NCBI GenBank assembly: GCA_961205875.1
Contig: OY540810.1
Coordinates: 6,572,001-6,636,000, forward strand
Source: Sialis fuliginosa
Lineage: Eukaryota > Arthropoda > Insecta > Megaloptera > Sialidae
DNA: 64,000 nt
Reading direction: 5' to 3'
Below the pieces are notes generated by a model, which saw only the letters and a program-made list of their open reading frames with translations, ran no database searches and had not been told where the DNA came from. Shown in pieces: positions 1 to 11,990 of this stretch; position 1 is the first letter of the stretch, and each line of letters begins with the position of its first letter. Made by a program: the position numbers and the translations under genes.

Positions 1-134
1 AAATCCTTTCTTAGTGGGTGTTTACATCATAAAAGGAAGACACCCCTGAAATTTCACATTTCTAGAACCAGGGGATTGAGTTGTACATTGATGAGTGAGT
101 GAGTGATTAAGGACTAACCCTTTAATATACATGT

Positions 135-1000
135 GAGTTAAACAGTTGATTGAGAAAAATATTTCAAGCAAAAAAGTTGACATGAACATGTGTCCGGAAA
201 TTCTTCGTGAAGGAGCTACAGACTTTAAAAGATTTTGTCTAAAATTATAATAGTTTTTATTTAATATTTTGAGGACCCATTGTGATACAGTAATTAAATT
301 TGATACCCGGTTTAGTATCAATACGTGTTATCGATTATAGGATAATTATTGATCAACCAATGATTATTTTGACCAGGGATGTATGGGGCCAGTGGATCCT
401 TTAATTTTTATCTAGTATGTTTTTGTTAAAGAGAAATAAAATACTAGAATTAAAATACCTGAACTGGTACCCCAGACGGTCGCCTAATATCCCTCCCTAA
501 AGCCGATACTGCTGTTATATACATGTACATTAACATAAACCACGAATTTTAATAAATATAAAAATTTTAAACATCAACCATTCTTTTTTCCAAAGCTTAC
601 TTGACTAGAATTTAATATTGCACTCGTATAGCTTTGGCTGACGCCTCGACTATTATTATTTTAGTTTTCCATGGCAATTGTGATTTTTATTCAATAATAA
701 TGAATTAAATGTGTTGTATCTTTGTTATGAATTATTTTATTAGCGAAAATATGATTTAGCAATCGATTTAAAAAAAATTGTCCTCCGATTTTTAAACATT
801 TCACTTTATCTTTCCGTTTCAGGTCAAGGCAAACACTTTTTATAATTAAATTGGTTTAGTATTATTATAATACAAACATGTTTAAAACTTTACCGATTAA
901 TTAAATCTTTGGGGATATGTAGCTCCCTCACGAAGAATTTCCGAATACATGTGTATTATTGTGTGTATGTAATATTTTTCTTGATCAATTGTTTAAGTTT
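135..1000. mobile_element. Terminal-inverted-repeat element, about 0.87 kb, degenerate
   Basis: The left arm (135-221) and right arm (919-1000) are imperfect reverse complements. Shared blocks include GAAAAATATT, CGGAAATTCTTCGTGA and GGAGCTACA. No coding capacity. Within it, 770-840 carries TCCGATTT...GGTCAAG.CAAACACTTTT, also found at 32865-32930, so a second repeat fragment may be nested. Family not identified. Confidence 0.5.
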
Positions 1001-1221
1001 GTTCCACGTAATATGACTCATTCTGTAACCTGTATATAGATATATGATTAATTATATCATGATATAAATATGTTTTCAAAAAAAATATTAACTATTAAAT
1101 AATACAATTTTTATATTTTGAATTTAATTATTTATACACGTCATGTTTAATACAATACATTGTACTATACATGATAAGTTAATTGTGAAAAATAAATGAG
1201 GATTAAAAAATAAAATTTTAG

Positions 1222-1401
1222 GGACATTATAAAGTCTCTAATTATAGCACGAAGGATTTGATTCTACCAAATGATTTACCTGGAGAAAAATGGAAAATTG
1301 ATGTAAATATAACAGATCAAGAAGTACTGATAGTATCTTTTGAAGTTTTTATTACACTGGATAAATCTCAATCACTTCGAGGACTAAAAAAGAAGAAATA
1401 A
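1222..1401 (+). CDS. Terminal coding exon of an unidentified plus-strand gene
   Basis: Acceptor taaaattttag at 1211-1221, then a phase-0 frame of 59 codons and a TAA stop at 1399-1401. It begins GHYKVSNYSTKDLILPNDLP, continues GEKWKIDVNITDQEVLIVSF and EVFITLDKSQSLRG, and ends in four lysines. Balanced composition in a stretch where the other frames close suggests real coding sequence. The alternating P-G-x-W-K-hydrophobic pattern with a following beta-type segment vaguely resembles the C-terminal strands of DUF1091/MD-2-like small insect proteins; this is a weak guess. No other exon of the gene was seen in 1-1221, so the 5' part would be beyond the left edge. The gene converges on sba. It could instead be an old gene remnant. 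Confidence 0.55.
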   Translation, partial: GHYKVSNYSTKDLILPNDLPGEKWKIDVNITDQEVLIVSFEVFITLDKSQSLRGLKKKK

Positions 1402-1471
1402 GAAACAAATGTCTAAAATAATTTTCATTTAAATTCTAGTTTGTACTTCTTGTGGATGGGGAAAATTGTAT

Positions 1472-1477
1472 AATAAA
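1472..1477 (+). terminator. Candidate poly(A) signal AATAAA for the plus-strand exon
   Basis: AATAAA lies about 70 bases after the stop codon at 1399-1401. In DNA this AT-rich the hexamer occurs often by chance, so only its position supports it. Confidence 0.35.
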
Positions 1478-2598
1478 AATTAACATTCTACTATAGGTAA
1501 TTACAATTACAACTTCACAGTATCATAGTTTTACCCAATTTCACCAATCTGTTATCAGTATGCATGTGTTATTGACACTAGTTAACAGCTTGGTACATAA
1601 CTGTTAAATTGAAAATGCTGGGTTCTGATTGGTCCATAACAGACTTTGTTGAAACTGAGGTTAACCTACTATTTTTGTACGAAACAATTTCATAGTTTTA
1701 TTTGATTTGGAATTAGTTTTTATCAATTATGTGGGGGTAGAGGGGAGGGGAAATATAATAAAATACAATTTTTAATGCTACACAGCAATCTTTCTTTAAA
1801 TATTATTTTAATTATAGTAGCAAAAGTACCGTTTTGTTTTCAACACTGCAGGTAAATGCTTGCAATTACGACTAAATATGAAAAGGTTGAATTTTTAAAG
1901 CATAAAATTATCTTTCAAACAAAAATATTGATATTTTGATTTTTGGTTAACAGTTTATGGAAAATATAACATATAAATAAATTATTTTTAGTACAACATA
2001 ATTACAATTCAATTACTACTTAAGTATTTTACATAGTACATTTTATATTTTACAAATGAAATGACCGAGGCAATCGATATTCTATAGTTTTGAACGACTC
2101 TCAGTCCCGAACAATTTTGACAATTAGAAATATATTTCTTATAAGAACTTTTATTAACTGTAAAATTGCTCCTGTTCATTTTCGCTCTATCTTATTAGCT
2201 GCATTTACGATTTAAGCATAAATGGTGCTCATTTTTTTAATTTTTAATTTTTTTTAATGTACTCTACAACTCTACAGCCTTGCATTTTTTATGTTTTATT
2301 TGATTGGACTATAAATAGGTATATGTAAATATACGTATAACATAATTTGATTCTGTATATATCCATATATGTATATTTGATCCACTACTTAATTTTATTT
2401 CAACTTTGTTTTAAGGTAAAAATTTACATTTCTGAAAAATAATATAAGTATGTAAAGAAAACACATTTAATATTAATATCGTTTTATTTACAATAAAACA
2501 GGTAGAGCACATGAAACAATTGTTTTAATATGTAGCTAACATACAAAGTGAGGGTGCTATGATACATTATTTCACTGGGATTTTAAAGTGTCGCTAAT

Positions 2599-2625
2599 TA
2601 ATAATAATAATAATAATAATAATAA
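2599..2625. repeat. (TAA)n microsatellite
   Basis: About nine uninterrupted TAA units in non-coding DNA. Confidence 0.9.
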
Positions 2626-4932
2626 CCAGTATTCTGAACCAAAACTCAGAACAGATTTTACAAAATTAAATAATTAATAAATCGTAAAACTGTCCTGATA
2701 ATATTAATACATATATAATAAGTTTATAAAATACTGCCACACATTAGAAAATAATAATGTTACACTGGACTTTATACAACTATATATATATTTATATTAT
2801 AAACACATAATTAAAACAGGTACCTAATAAAATATTTACAAGTAAAAATAAGTTATATAATAATAATATAGTTTTTTAGTTCCTGCTCTCGATGCATTCT
2901 CCCAGTGAGCCTTACTTAATAATTATTAATGGACGGCTCTCAATTACTTATATATGTTCTTAAATTGTACCACACAATCTTAAATACAATATTTTTATTA
3001 CACACCTATTTTAATATAATTGATATTACCGATTACAAAATATAAAAACTTATTTTCTAACTTCTTCACAATAGATTATTTTTATGATTCAAGTAAAAAA
3101 AACTAAAGTTTAGAAGACTGTTCTTATGTGTTCCAATATTTTAATATAATAATAATAATAGAAAAAACAATAATGATATAAGTGTGTAATAAAAACATTC
3201 AATTGACAATTTAATTCTAAATTCACTACCAAATACAATAAAATGTCAACTTCCAACAATATCTTAACAGCCACATGCTTTTATAGAAACATTTTACATT
3301 TCAACAATTTTGTTTTCATAACTATTCATTTTTTGTCAAATTATATTAAAACAGTATTATTTTTAAAAGTAAAATATTGTCAATATTTTCGGTGGTGTAT
3401 CTCCATCATGAATCATATTTATTAAAAATTAACATTTTATAAGACGGAATTAGAGTGTAAAAAATAGTTTAAAATGTATTAAGATTTTCCCATGTTATAT
3501 ACATATAATTAATTGATTCATGAGGAGGTTATTTTTAAATCATATAAAAACCCATATAAAAAACATATGTTTGTATTTTTAATATAGGTACATTTATATG
3601 AAACAAAGTATTTCTGTTCTTTATAAAATATGCGATGATAGTATTTGGTTAAAATTATTGATTTATTTAGTCCGCACATATGTATATTTCCTATATGAGT
3701 TTTTATTTTTGAAACACTATTATAAAAACTACAACTGTATATGTGTCATTATCTAACAACTATTTATATTTTTATGAAATTATTTTATAAATAGCAATAT
3801 TTAATAAATGCATTGCAAAAGTATTTTGATAATGTGTATGTATAATGTATTGAAAATTATATGGAAACAGTTATAATTTATATAATAAAGCTACATGATA
3901 TTCCATATATACCAATTATCCATAACCAATTATATTTAATATGTATATAATATTATATGTTTACACAAACATACATTTATAAATTGAAAAAAAATTTTTT
4001 CTATTATTATACAATATCGCACTGAGTTTTGCTAAATGTATTATTATTAGGTAGTAAGAAATAAATGAAAGATGTTTCAATTTATTACAATAATAAATTT
4101 CTTTTTTGTTTACTTGTAACGTATATACTGGGGGGATAAAATAAAATCTCCAGTTTGACAACATTCCGATGAAGTTTTTCATTTTTTTTTATAATACATA
4201 AAGATTCTGTCAATATGATTTGAAATTTTAATACGTAAAACTAGACTAAATAACAAATATTTTAAGCCTATTCCGACCTTTTTAAGATTTATAGTTCCAG
4301 AGTACTATATCACCAAACATTTTTATCCAACCAGTATAATTAAGTGGTAATTAAAAAATTAGAGTATTTTTTTAAACAAAGTTAAGAAATTTATTTCATA
4401 CTAACCTAATGAATAATAAATAAGTTCTACTTTCCTATGTATGTGTACACATATACTGTAACGATATACATATTCAAAAACATATTTTTTAGAAGCTACA
4501 AACACTATAAACTATTACAATACATTCAATATATACAAATTTAATGTAATATCATTTACATAACTACAAAAATGTATTTATTTTATTTAAATACAATAAA
4601 ACTAATGAATATATGGCCTTGAAATCAGTGTTCAACTGATTAAAATAATGGCAAGTTTTTATTTATTTAACCTATTAATCTTTAAAATAGATGCGATCAC
4701 ATACATGTAAAAAGTTTTATAGTTACATAAATGTAAATGTTTCTATTTCTAAATTGAATTTATAATAATTTATTTTAAAATATCAATCAGGGAATTTTTC
4801 GTAAAATAAAAATGAAAGAAATGTATAAAATCAAATGTAAAAATGTCACATTTGCATTTATAACTTTTACTGTTTATTTCAGTAGCGAAGAGACAAAAAG
4901 CTTCATCTTCAGTCAACTATTCTAAATGTTAA

Positions 4933-5374
4933 CCCTTAATCACTTGAGTGCAGTTAGTGAGACCCAATAACATATTTGTTTTCATTGTGTGTTAGATTTT
5001 TGTATTCTTGTCTACCTTCTATTCGTGCACCCTTGCTGCAGTCTAGACCTACGTGGGTTTACTGGGGGTAAGTCAAAATAATATGTGTGCAGTTACAGTG
5101 ACTGATTTGCAATACAATTTCATACTTTTCAAATTATTTTGCTAAATATATTTCTTCATACTGATTGTTATGTAGCTTTATTTTTCTTCCAGTTAACTGT
5201 GAGGGTCGAAGAGTTGTCTTATAAATATCAGGGTTGGAGTGCGAAGCCTCAGGGGCTGAGCCACTAGTAAATACAAAATATGAATGTGTAAATATATTTT
5301 TATTATTATTTTCCTGTATCTTTTCTATTAGACTGTTAGTTATGTAATTGAAAAAGTACCTATGTGATTAAGGG
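4933..5374. mobile_element. TTAA-flanked MITE, 442 bp (piggyBac-like ends)
   Basis: Flanked by TTAA on both sides (4929-4932 and 5375-5378), with perfect 11-bp inverted ends CCCTTAATCAC / GTGATTAAGGG. TTAA target duplication plus CCC...GGG termini is the hallmark of piggyBac-type elements. No transposase frame, so non-autonomous. Confidence 0.75.
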
Positions 5375-7625
5375 TTAATAATAATGGGTATAAAAACAAT
5401 ATCATACAGAATATATTTTTAAAAATGTCTTGCAAAGAAGTTCTTAAATTGCATGCTGTGATATTATATTCAGTCCCATAATTTCTATAGATAAGGATCT
5501 GTCATGTCATTTGAAAGTCACTCTGGAAGAATTGCAAAAAATATTTAAAAAATATATATGTGATATGTGCAGCTGGCGGGGGGAAGAAAATATCATGATA
5601 TTAAATCCTCATTCCCATTTCTTAAGACTCTTTGACTTATAAGTTTTTGTTTCTTCAGAAATAAAAAATAAAAGTTAAAATAATATGAACAAAAATTATA
5701 TAAGTATAGTACAAACTCGGTAATTAGACATTTTTGAGCTTGCGAACCTCCAAGCAGTGTTCTTTAGAACGGTTTTAACATTTGTACGCTCAGTAATTAG
5801 ACTTTTTTTTATAGTTTAGCATTGATTGAACCAAGAATCGTTTACTTTTGATGTATATTCAGTAGTTAGACGATAGCATATTTTTTATGGTGCCAATTAA
5901 CAAGTTTGTGCTGTACCTAGGTAAGTATTTTATATAAAAATACATTTAAAAATTATACCGAGAAAATTCATATTTTTACACATATGAAATTTATTTGTAT
6001 AGTTTTAATATTTATTTTAAAATTGTATAAATTCAATAAATTGAAAATATAACAAATTTGTTGAATTAAATTTACTAACAAAATATTCTTATTTATTTCT
6101 TCAATTTAAAATGATTTATAACATATATAGAATATAATATTTAAATCTTGTAGGACAATCAGTAAAACATTTTCATTTAATTTAGTTTTTTTGTATTTTT
6201 TTTTTTTTTTAATGATCTAGCACCAGTTATAAGTTATAACGATACATGTAAATTATATACAAATCTCTCATTATTATATTAATTCATTTTCAATTAAAAT
6301 CATGACCAAAAAATTCAAAAAATATTTTGAAAAAATTGTTTTTAGTTTTATTGTCATCATATTCTGCTACCATTAAAAATAATGACTAGATGATATAAAA
6401 ATAATAGGTTATTGTTTCGTTTTGCTTGATATATAGATTATTTCAAATAAACAATCATTAATATTATGTGATTTTGAAATAATAAAATTAAATTAAATTA
6501 AATAATTGATAAGAAATTCTATAGCGTTATAACAAATGAAGACTTTGGAAGAATTACTTCAAGTGCATCTATTTATTTTAAATTAATGCTATTATATTTA
6601 AATACTCTTCTAGTGAAATTTATATCCTAACAAATATTTTTCAGTGAAAAAACATAATAAATAAAATAATATTTAATGTTTTAAGCATACATGTAACTCT
6701 TCCAAACACTTCAAATATTTCTCAATACCAATTTGTAAAAAATCTGTTATTTTCATAGGCCAGAAATCAAGTCGGAAAAATTTATGAAACTTAAAATAAT
6801 TCTGATTGGATATTTTTTTACATAACTATTTTTGCAGTTAAGTTGAAAGAAGGTCTAAAAATCAGCAAAAATTGATTTTTTTCCCTTTCTCTAATCAAAA
6901 GAACCATATGAAAAAAATAACTAGTCTGAATTTCTTCTAACTCCAAAATACTTGGTGTCTGGCCGATCATACAGAAAACAAGAACTAAATATACATTATC
7001 AGAAAATAATACAATGAAAATTGAATATTAAATTATTATTAGTAAATGCCTCAAGCAACAATATCTACAATATTGGAATATTTTTTACAAATAATTTACA
7101 AATAACATTGCTTTAATTTTTATTTGTTTTTACTTCAATATTTTAGATATAGTATAAATTACAATAGAAGATCATTTATTTAGATGGCCCTAAAGTTTTA
7201 TAACTGCAAAAGATAACATTGAAAACGATATTTTATTATGTCAGGTACAACAACAAATTAACTAACAGGGTGTAAGAGCTCTGAAGAAATTCTCTGTGAA
7301 CATTTGACATTTTTTTGGTTTTAGTCAGACACTTAATACTCTATTTTCATAAGAATGTATATCGTTTAATTACTTGAGACATATTTGTTGTGCAACTAGT
7401 GACTCAAAACATGGGCACTTACAATAAGAAGTACCCCAGGCTGGGAACTTTTCAGTTCCTTTTGTATCAATATTATAAACATGGTGTCTTTATTATTATT
7501 ATGAGAACATTTTTAATATTTGGTAAATGATCTTCTACTGTCTATATTTTTATGTATATAAAATCCAGGAAAAATGTATACTTTTTATAAATAAAAGCTA
7601 CAAAAATTAATATTTAAAATTGTTT

Positions 7626-7631
7626 TTTATT
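7626..7631 (-). terminator. sba: Candidate poly(A) signal for sba
   Basis: First minus-strand AATAAA well placed after the stop (about 220 bases downstream). Others follow, for example at 7489-7494, and a much longer 3' UTR is possible; sequence alone does not decide. Confidence 0.25.
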
Positions 7632-7851
7632 TGTATATGTATAATACATAAAATTCAAAGTCACCGAATAAAATATAACTATCCTATACAATTGGTCATA
7701 TCATAAGTGTAATTTATAATAATATACAGTGATGTTTAATAAATCACATTCGTTAAATGTATGTATATATTATGTATATATATGTTATATATATTTGAGG
7801 TACAAAATTGTCTAAAACTAAATCTTTAGACAGTTTTAATTAACAACTAAG

Positions 7852-8053
7852 TTATCTCTGACCACTTCTTAACCTATTAGTAATTTCTTTTTTTGTTGAC
7901 GGTGAGACACTAGATTTAGTGTCAACATTTACTTTTATTTCAGTTAGTCGTTCCGTTGTTGTAATTTTTTCTTGTTGTTTTTCTGTAATGTGATCTAATT
8001 CAGTCATTGCTTCCTGAATAGCATTCTCAAGTAGTGAGTTTAATTTACGACTT
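7852..8053 (-). CDS. sba: sba last exon: C-terminal helix and tail, stop codon
   Basis: After acceptor tttttttag the exon supplies the last base of a split Lys codon and reads SRKLNSLLENAIQEAMTELD (residues 1610-1629). Human MBD5 has [20 protein letters not shown] at the same place after the PWWP, which fixes both the family and the splice junction. A charged Thr/Lys/Glu-rich tail follows and ends NRLRSGQR-stop at 7852. The helix is the extension that commonly packs on the PWWP fold. Confidence 0.88.
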
Positions 8054-8677
8054 CTAAAAAAAAAAGAAAAAAACAATAAATTAGTTAATATAACAATAAA
8101 TATTTATGGTTCTTTCAAGTATCATTTCATAATTTAATGGTAATATAGGGAACACTGAGAACAGAAAAAATTAATAGCTTTTTCAGAGAGAGGATACAAT
8201 CTATTGTAAACATGGTAAATGTCTGTGATAAAACGAACTATATCAAATTGAATCAGAATAAAAATGTATTCGATTACGTTGATTAATAGCTTAAACCTGT
8301 ACATTGACAGTTTTTTATATCTTGTATTTTTTGTATGTTTACAATAGACTTTATAAATTTTTTGTATAAATAACATATGTACGAAAACAAATACTACAAC
8401 ACAAAATTCTAAACTTTAAACTACAACTGTTTACTCATGCATGGTTTTCTAATTAAATATACTATTCAGTCTTTAATATAGAATTTTTACCATAAAAAAT
8501 ATATTCAATATTCAGCCTTATTACATTAAAAAAATCCTATAAAAGAAAATTTATTAAATACAATCAAACTTGGTTACTATGTTATCGATACTTGAACGAT
8601 TTTTATCTAGCCACAATAACTGAGTTTGACTGAACATACACTAGTGTGGCTTATAAATTCGTCTACCAAACACTCAC
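8054..8677 (-). other. sba: sba intron between PWWP exon and last exon
   Basis: 624-bp intron with GTGAGT donor and a polypyrimidine-rich TTTTCTTTTTTTTTTAG acceptor. Nothing else recognised. Confidence 0.85.
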
Positions 8678-8918
8678 TTTCTACACTTTTTACGTGCCCT
8701 GTGATGGGCGTCAAGCCCTTGGGTCAGTGTTTGAAGCGATGACGGATGCACCGAAGTAGGAGTTTTATCTCCACCAAACCATCGCACCCAGACTCTCCCG
8801 TCTGACAAGGTAGGACCATCGACGAGCTTGCCAGGCCAAGCAGGACATCCTCGTGCAGCTCCCCAAACTAAATCCCCTTGACAGAATATTGTCGGACTAG
8901 CAGAACTGCCGCTGTCTG
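8678..8918 (-). CDS. sba: sba exon: PWWP domain
   Basis: Residues about 1530-1609. It reads IFCQGDLVWGAARGCPAWPG, KLVDGPTLSDGRVWVRWFGG, then DKTPTSVHPSSLQTLTQGLD and AHHRARKKCRK. Human MBD5 PWWP has GDLVWGQIKGLTSWPGKLV and [20 protein letters not shown] in the same order. The PWWP signature is P-A-W-P; the cage positions Trp (VWG), Trp (AWP) and Phe (WFG) are aromatic, so binding of a methylated lysine is possible. PWWP domains usually bind histone H3 methyl-lysine and DNA. Start: acceptor cgcag at 8919-8920 keeps phase with the preceding exon; a second AG three bases on (start 8915) also does. The donor is AGAAA|GTGAGT. The open frame runs further upstream (to about 8950), so a start at 8950 with an unseen extra exon is the alternative. 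Confidence 0.88.
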
Positions 8919-8920
8919 CT
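8915..8920 (-). promoter_or_regulatory. sba: Tandem NAGNAG splice acceptor before the PWWP exon
   Basis: The minus strand reads ttcgCAGCAGAC across the junction. Using the first CAG starts the exon at 8918 and gives ...DTD-Ala-Asp-Ser; the second starts at 8915 and gives ...DTD-Asp-Ser. Both keep the frame and differ by one alanine just before the PWWP. The polypyrimidine tract is short, so acceptor choice is uncertain. Confidence 0.5.
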
Positions 8921-9354
8921 GCGAACCAAACCCGTTCCCCATTTTTGATACTTTTTTTCTATTCTTTATGAAAGTGCGAAAATGAAACATGCAGTTTTCA
9001 TGTGTGTGAATTCTTGTGCGCTGTAATGCTGATGTATGCACATGTGTAAATGTGTGTTAATTTTTGTATAATTATAATGCGTACTATGTATACAGAGTTG
9101 AATCTACACCGTGTGATATAAAATAAAATTAAATTAACAAATTGTAATGTTTTTGTTACATTTCCAGATACCAAGATTGTCAGAATGATAACATTAAGAG
9201 ATCTTTTTTTGGACATATATAAAATAAGATCTTTTTATGATATCATTCTGACTTTTTTTGTTGTCTGGGCTGGTTAAAAAAAATCAATATTAATTTAAAT
9301 TTGTTACAAGAAAAAATCATTATACTAAAATTTAAATGTTTTAGAATTCATTAA

Positions 9355-10401
9355 CCCTTGTATGCCACACTACGTTATGCTAGAGATACTCCAGTAAGAG
9401 TTATGATAGTGCCAGCATGTTTAGCTGGATCGGCAGTGATGCTATTTATTCAAAAATTCATTTATGTATTATTTTTAGCAAGCAAAAAAAAATAAAATTA
9501 AAGTCAAAATTGTCAGTGAGACTTGGCAGTTAAAACTCTTACTAATGAGTATCTCTAGGTTACGTTAATCCAGTCCGTGCTCTATTTTTAAACGGTTCAG
9601 ATTAGAGGGTTTGGATTGTATGGAAAAAAAGTTATGTATTCACATTATAAATCCCTGTACATAGCAACTTTAGTGAGCATGAATGTAGCCAAGTCAGTCC
9701 ATGGTTACACTAACCCAGTTGGGTAATAACATCAGTAAAGGATTCATGCTCCAAAAGTAAAGTTATTATTAATATTTTGTGTCTTGCATGTTATATTTAA
9801 CATTTATATAACCGATTGTAATTTAGAAACATTATAAAATTAGTGCAATTACTTCCAATACTTCATACTAAATGCCATAGACAGCTTTTTACAAAGAAAA
9901 AGAAAAATATAATTTTTCAAACAGATAATTTATTTGGTGAAAGTCAAATATCACTAAACTTCACCTTGTTGAATAATTATACTTTTTGAAATAAATTATG
10001 ATTTTTTTAACACTAGAATTACTGAATTTTTGCCTTCTATTAAAATTTCTTATATAAATCAGTCAAATTGACAGGTTCAGTGAATTTAGCGTTAAAAGAT
10101 TATCTCAAGACTTTTTGATTTATCTTTAATAAAACCCTTGTATCTTTTTTTAAATAAAAGATACAATAAAAAAAAAAGATTTTTTCAGAGTTGAAAATAT
10201 TCTTAATTCCTTTTTGGTTGATATCTCCAATATCACAAGATTTATAACTTTTTTATTTACATATTCTTTTTGTTGCTGTCTGGCATATTGATTAAAAAAA
10301 CATTTCAAATCGCTTCATTAGATTCTGAGATACAATTAAACAAAAATATTGGGTTATGCCGTGGTGAAATCGGGTGATTTACATAGTGTGGTGCTCAAAG
10401 G
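9355..10401. mobile_element. TTAA-flanked non-autonomous element, 1,047 bp
   Basis: TTAA at 9351-9354 and 10402-10405. The ends CCCTTGTATGCCACACTA and TAGTGTGGTGCTCAAAGG are imperfect inverted repeats. Subterminal inverted motifs (AGAGATACTCC/AGTAAGAGTT near 9381, mirrored near 9535-9560) are also present. No transposase frame. piggyBac-like by target site and termini. Confidence 0.65.
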
Positions 10402-10834
10402 TTAACTAAATACTGATAATTATTTGAAATTTAACGAAAAACATAATAAAATCCAACTTTTTGAAATTAATAAGAGTTTTAACTGTGGTAATATACATAT
10501 TTTTAAATATATTTTGCACACATAATCCATAAATATTAGCATATAATAATAATGGTATTTACAATCATGTTTATTATTATATACACAATGATTATATACA
10601 CTCATATTAAATTATTGATTAGCCACACCAATGTATGATTTAAAAACCTGCATCTATGAATATATTTATGTATGTACAACTAAACCTAGTTTCTGTAATA
10701 ATTACATGGCTGAATATTTTTTTTCAGAAAAGCAAACGATTTGAGTTTATACTAATTTCATTTTACTTTCTAATATTCATTACAATTAATATATTGTATT
10801 TTGGGAATAATTTTGTGAGTTTATTTGAAAAGGT

Positions 10835-10993
10835 GAGTTCCAAAACTCATTTGTTCCATTTAAGAAAAAATCAATATGATTGAGCAAGTTTTTCTCAAGA
10901 GTGACATTATCATATGAAAGAATGTCAAACAATTTTTCAAAATCCACTGCATCTCGAATTTTTTAAAAATGGAACAAATGAGTTTTGGAACTC
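10835..10993. mobile_element. Small MITE with 27-bp perfect inverted ends
   Basis: GAGTTCCAAAACTCATTTGT and seven further bases at the left are exactly mirrored at the right end; total 159 bp. The target duplication is unclear and the family unknown. Confidence 0.65.
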
Positions 10994-11217
10994 ATCTCCT
11001 CATTTAATGATTATGTATTCAACTATCTATATTTTCTTGGACATAATTTTCTTATTCAATGTTTTGTAGTGCTTTAAAGATACTATAAAACCAACCACTA
11101 AAATGCACAATCAAATAGTGGTCAAGAAAATTGATACCAAGAATTTGTTTTATATATATTTATCAATTATAATTTCCGTTTTCAATTATAATTAATTTCA
11201 GCTATAGCATCACTTAA

Positions 11218-11527
11218 GTCCGGTATTATAAACAAGCTAGGAAAATTTGCTAGCTTGCAAGCACTTTCAAATGAGGTTTCTAACCTATCTGACAGTTCTC
11301 CTTAAGTTTAATGAAATGTTTGACAATTTTCGTGCACGCGTGATAAGTAACCATCAATGGTATTAAAACAGTAGCGATATTATGAAAATTATTTTGTACG
11401 GTCAATAAGTTGAAGTATCACTGCTCTAAATTCCATAGCTAATCCATAGATATTATCACAAAATTAATACCCCATTTGAAAGTGCTTGCTAGCTAGCAAA
11501 TTTGCTAGTTCCTTTATAATACTGGAC
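11218..11527. mobile_element. MITE of the GTCCGGTATTATAAAG family, copy 1
   Basis: Long inverted ends: GTCCGGTATTATAAA...GCTAGCAAGCACTTTCAAA mirrored at the right end (TTTATAATACTGGAC). 310 bp. Further copies are at 25815-26881 (interrupted) and 61884-62203. It contains the shared internal block CACGCGTG. Family not named; no coding capacity. Confidence 0.8.
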
Positions 11528-11606
11528 ATTACAGTCATGTTCATAATATTATAATTGATATAACAGAATACCTTCATTAAATGATTTCACCTTATTTCAT
11601 ATGGAA

Positions 11607-11914
11607 TAGTGCAACTCTTTACGAGTATATAGGGCAAAAATCAGCCCATTAGTGTAATTAGAGTAATTATTAAACGATAAATGTCATCCTGTTTGAGTCA
11701 TCAATGCACGTTATGAAAATCGAACATCATTAAGTTCTTGACCAAAACCAAGAAAATGCTAAAAAAAGTTTTCAGAAGAGAGTTCTGTTGTTTAAATTTT
11801 CGTAAAGTGCATTGATGACTCACGCATGGTGACGTTTATTATTTAATTACTCAATATGTAATTACACTAATGACTTGTTTATGCCCTATATACTTGTTAA
11901 AAGTTGCGCAACTA
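11607..11914. mobile_element. MITE with about 115-bp inverted ends, 308 bp
   Basis: The left end TAGTGCAACTCTTTACGAGT and the following ATATAGGGC, TTAGTGTAATTA and GAGTCATCAATGCAC blocks reappear inverted at the right (GTGCATTGATGACTC ... GCCCTATATAC ... GCGCAACTA). Almost the whole element is a fold-back structure. Confidence 0.75.
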
Positions 11915-11990
11915 GTGACCTACAGCACAAGCAATTCCGATAACAAGAAGTACCTCAGGCCAGGAACTTTTCAACCTCCCCTTGTATATC
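11898..11990. repeat. Repeat segment shared with 7388-7480
   Basis: Both copies contain GCAACTAGTGAC, then AAGAAGTACC, CAGG and GGAACTTTTCA in the same order and spacing. Here it abuts the MITE ending at 11914, suggesting that both derive from a larger element. Confidence 0.6.

Larger units (their letters stand above)
1402..7851. other. Intergenic DNA / possible sba 3' UTR, no gene seen
   Basis: Very AT-rich, rich in TATATA runs and stop codons in all frames; only short random open frames. It contains a TAA microsatellite (about 2599-2625) and one TTAA-flanked MITE (4933-5374). An ATTAGAC motif recurs at about 5720, 5794 and 5862 without clear boundaries. The part nearest 7851 is probably sba 3' UTR. 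Nothing else could be supported. Confidence 0.6.

Noticed and set aside
5700..5900. Three ATTAGAC motifs about 70 bases apart
   Set aside because: Too short and no boundaries; may be a transposon remnant but cannot be supported.
8998..9216. Minus-strand open frame of 72 residues upstream of the PWWP exon, considered as an extra sba exon
   Set aside because: No conserved motif, and the 13286 donor already joins 8918 or 8915 in phase.
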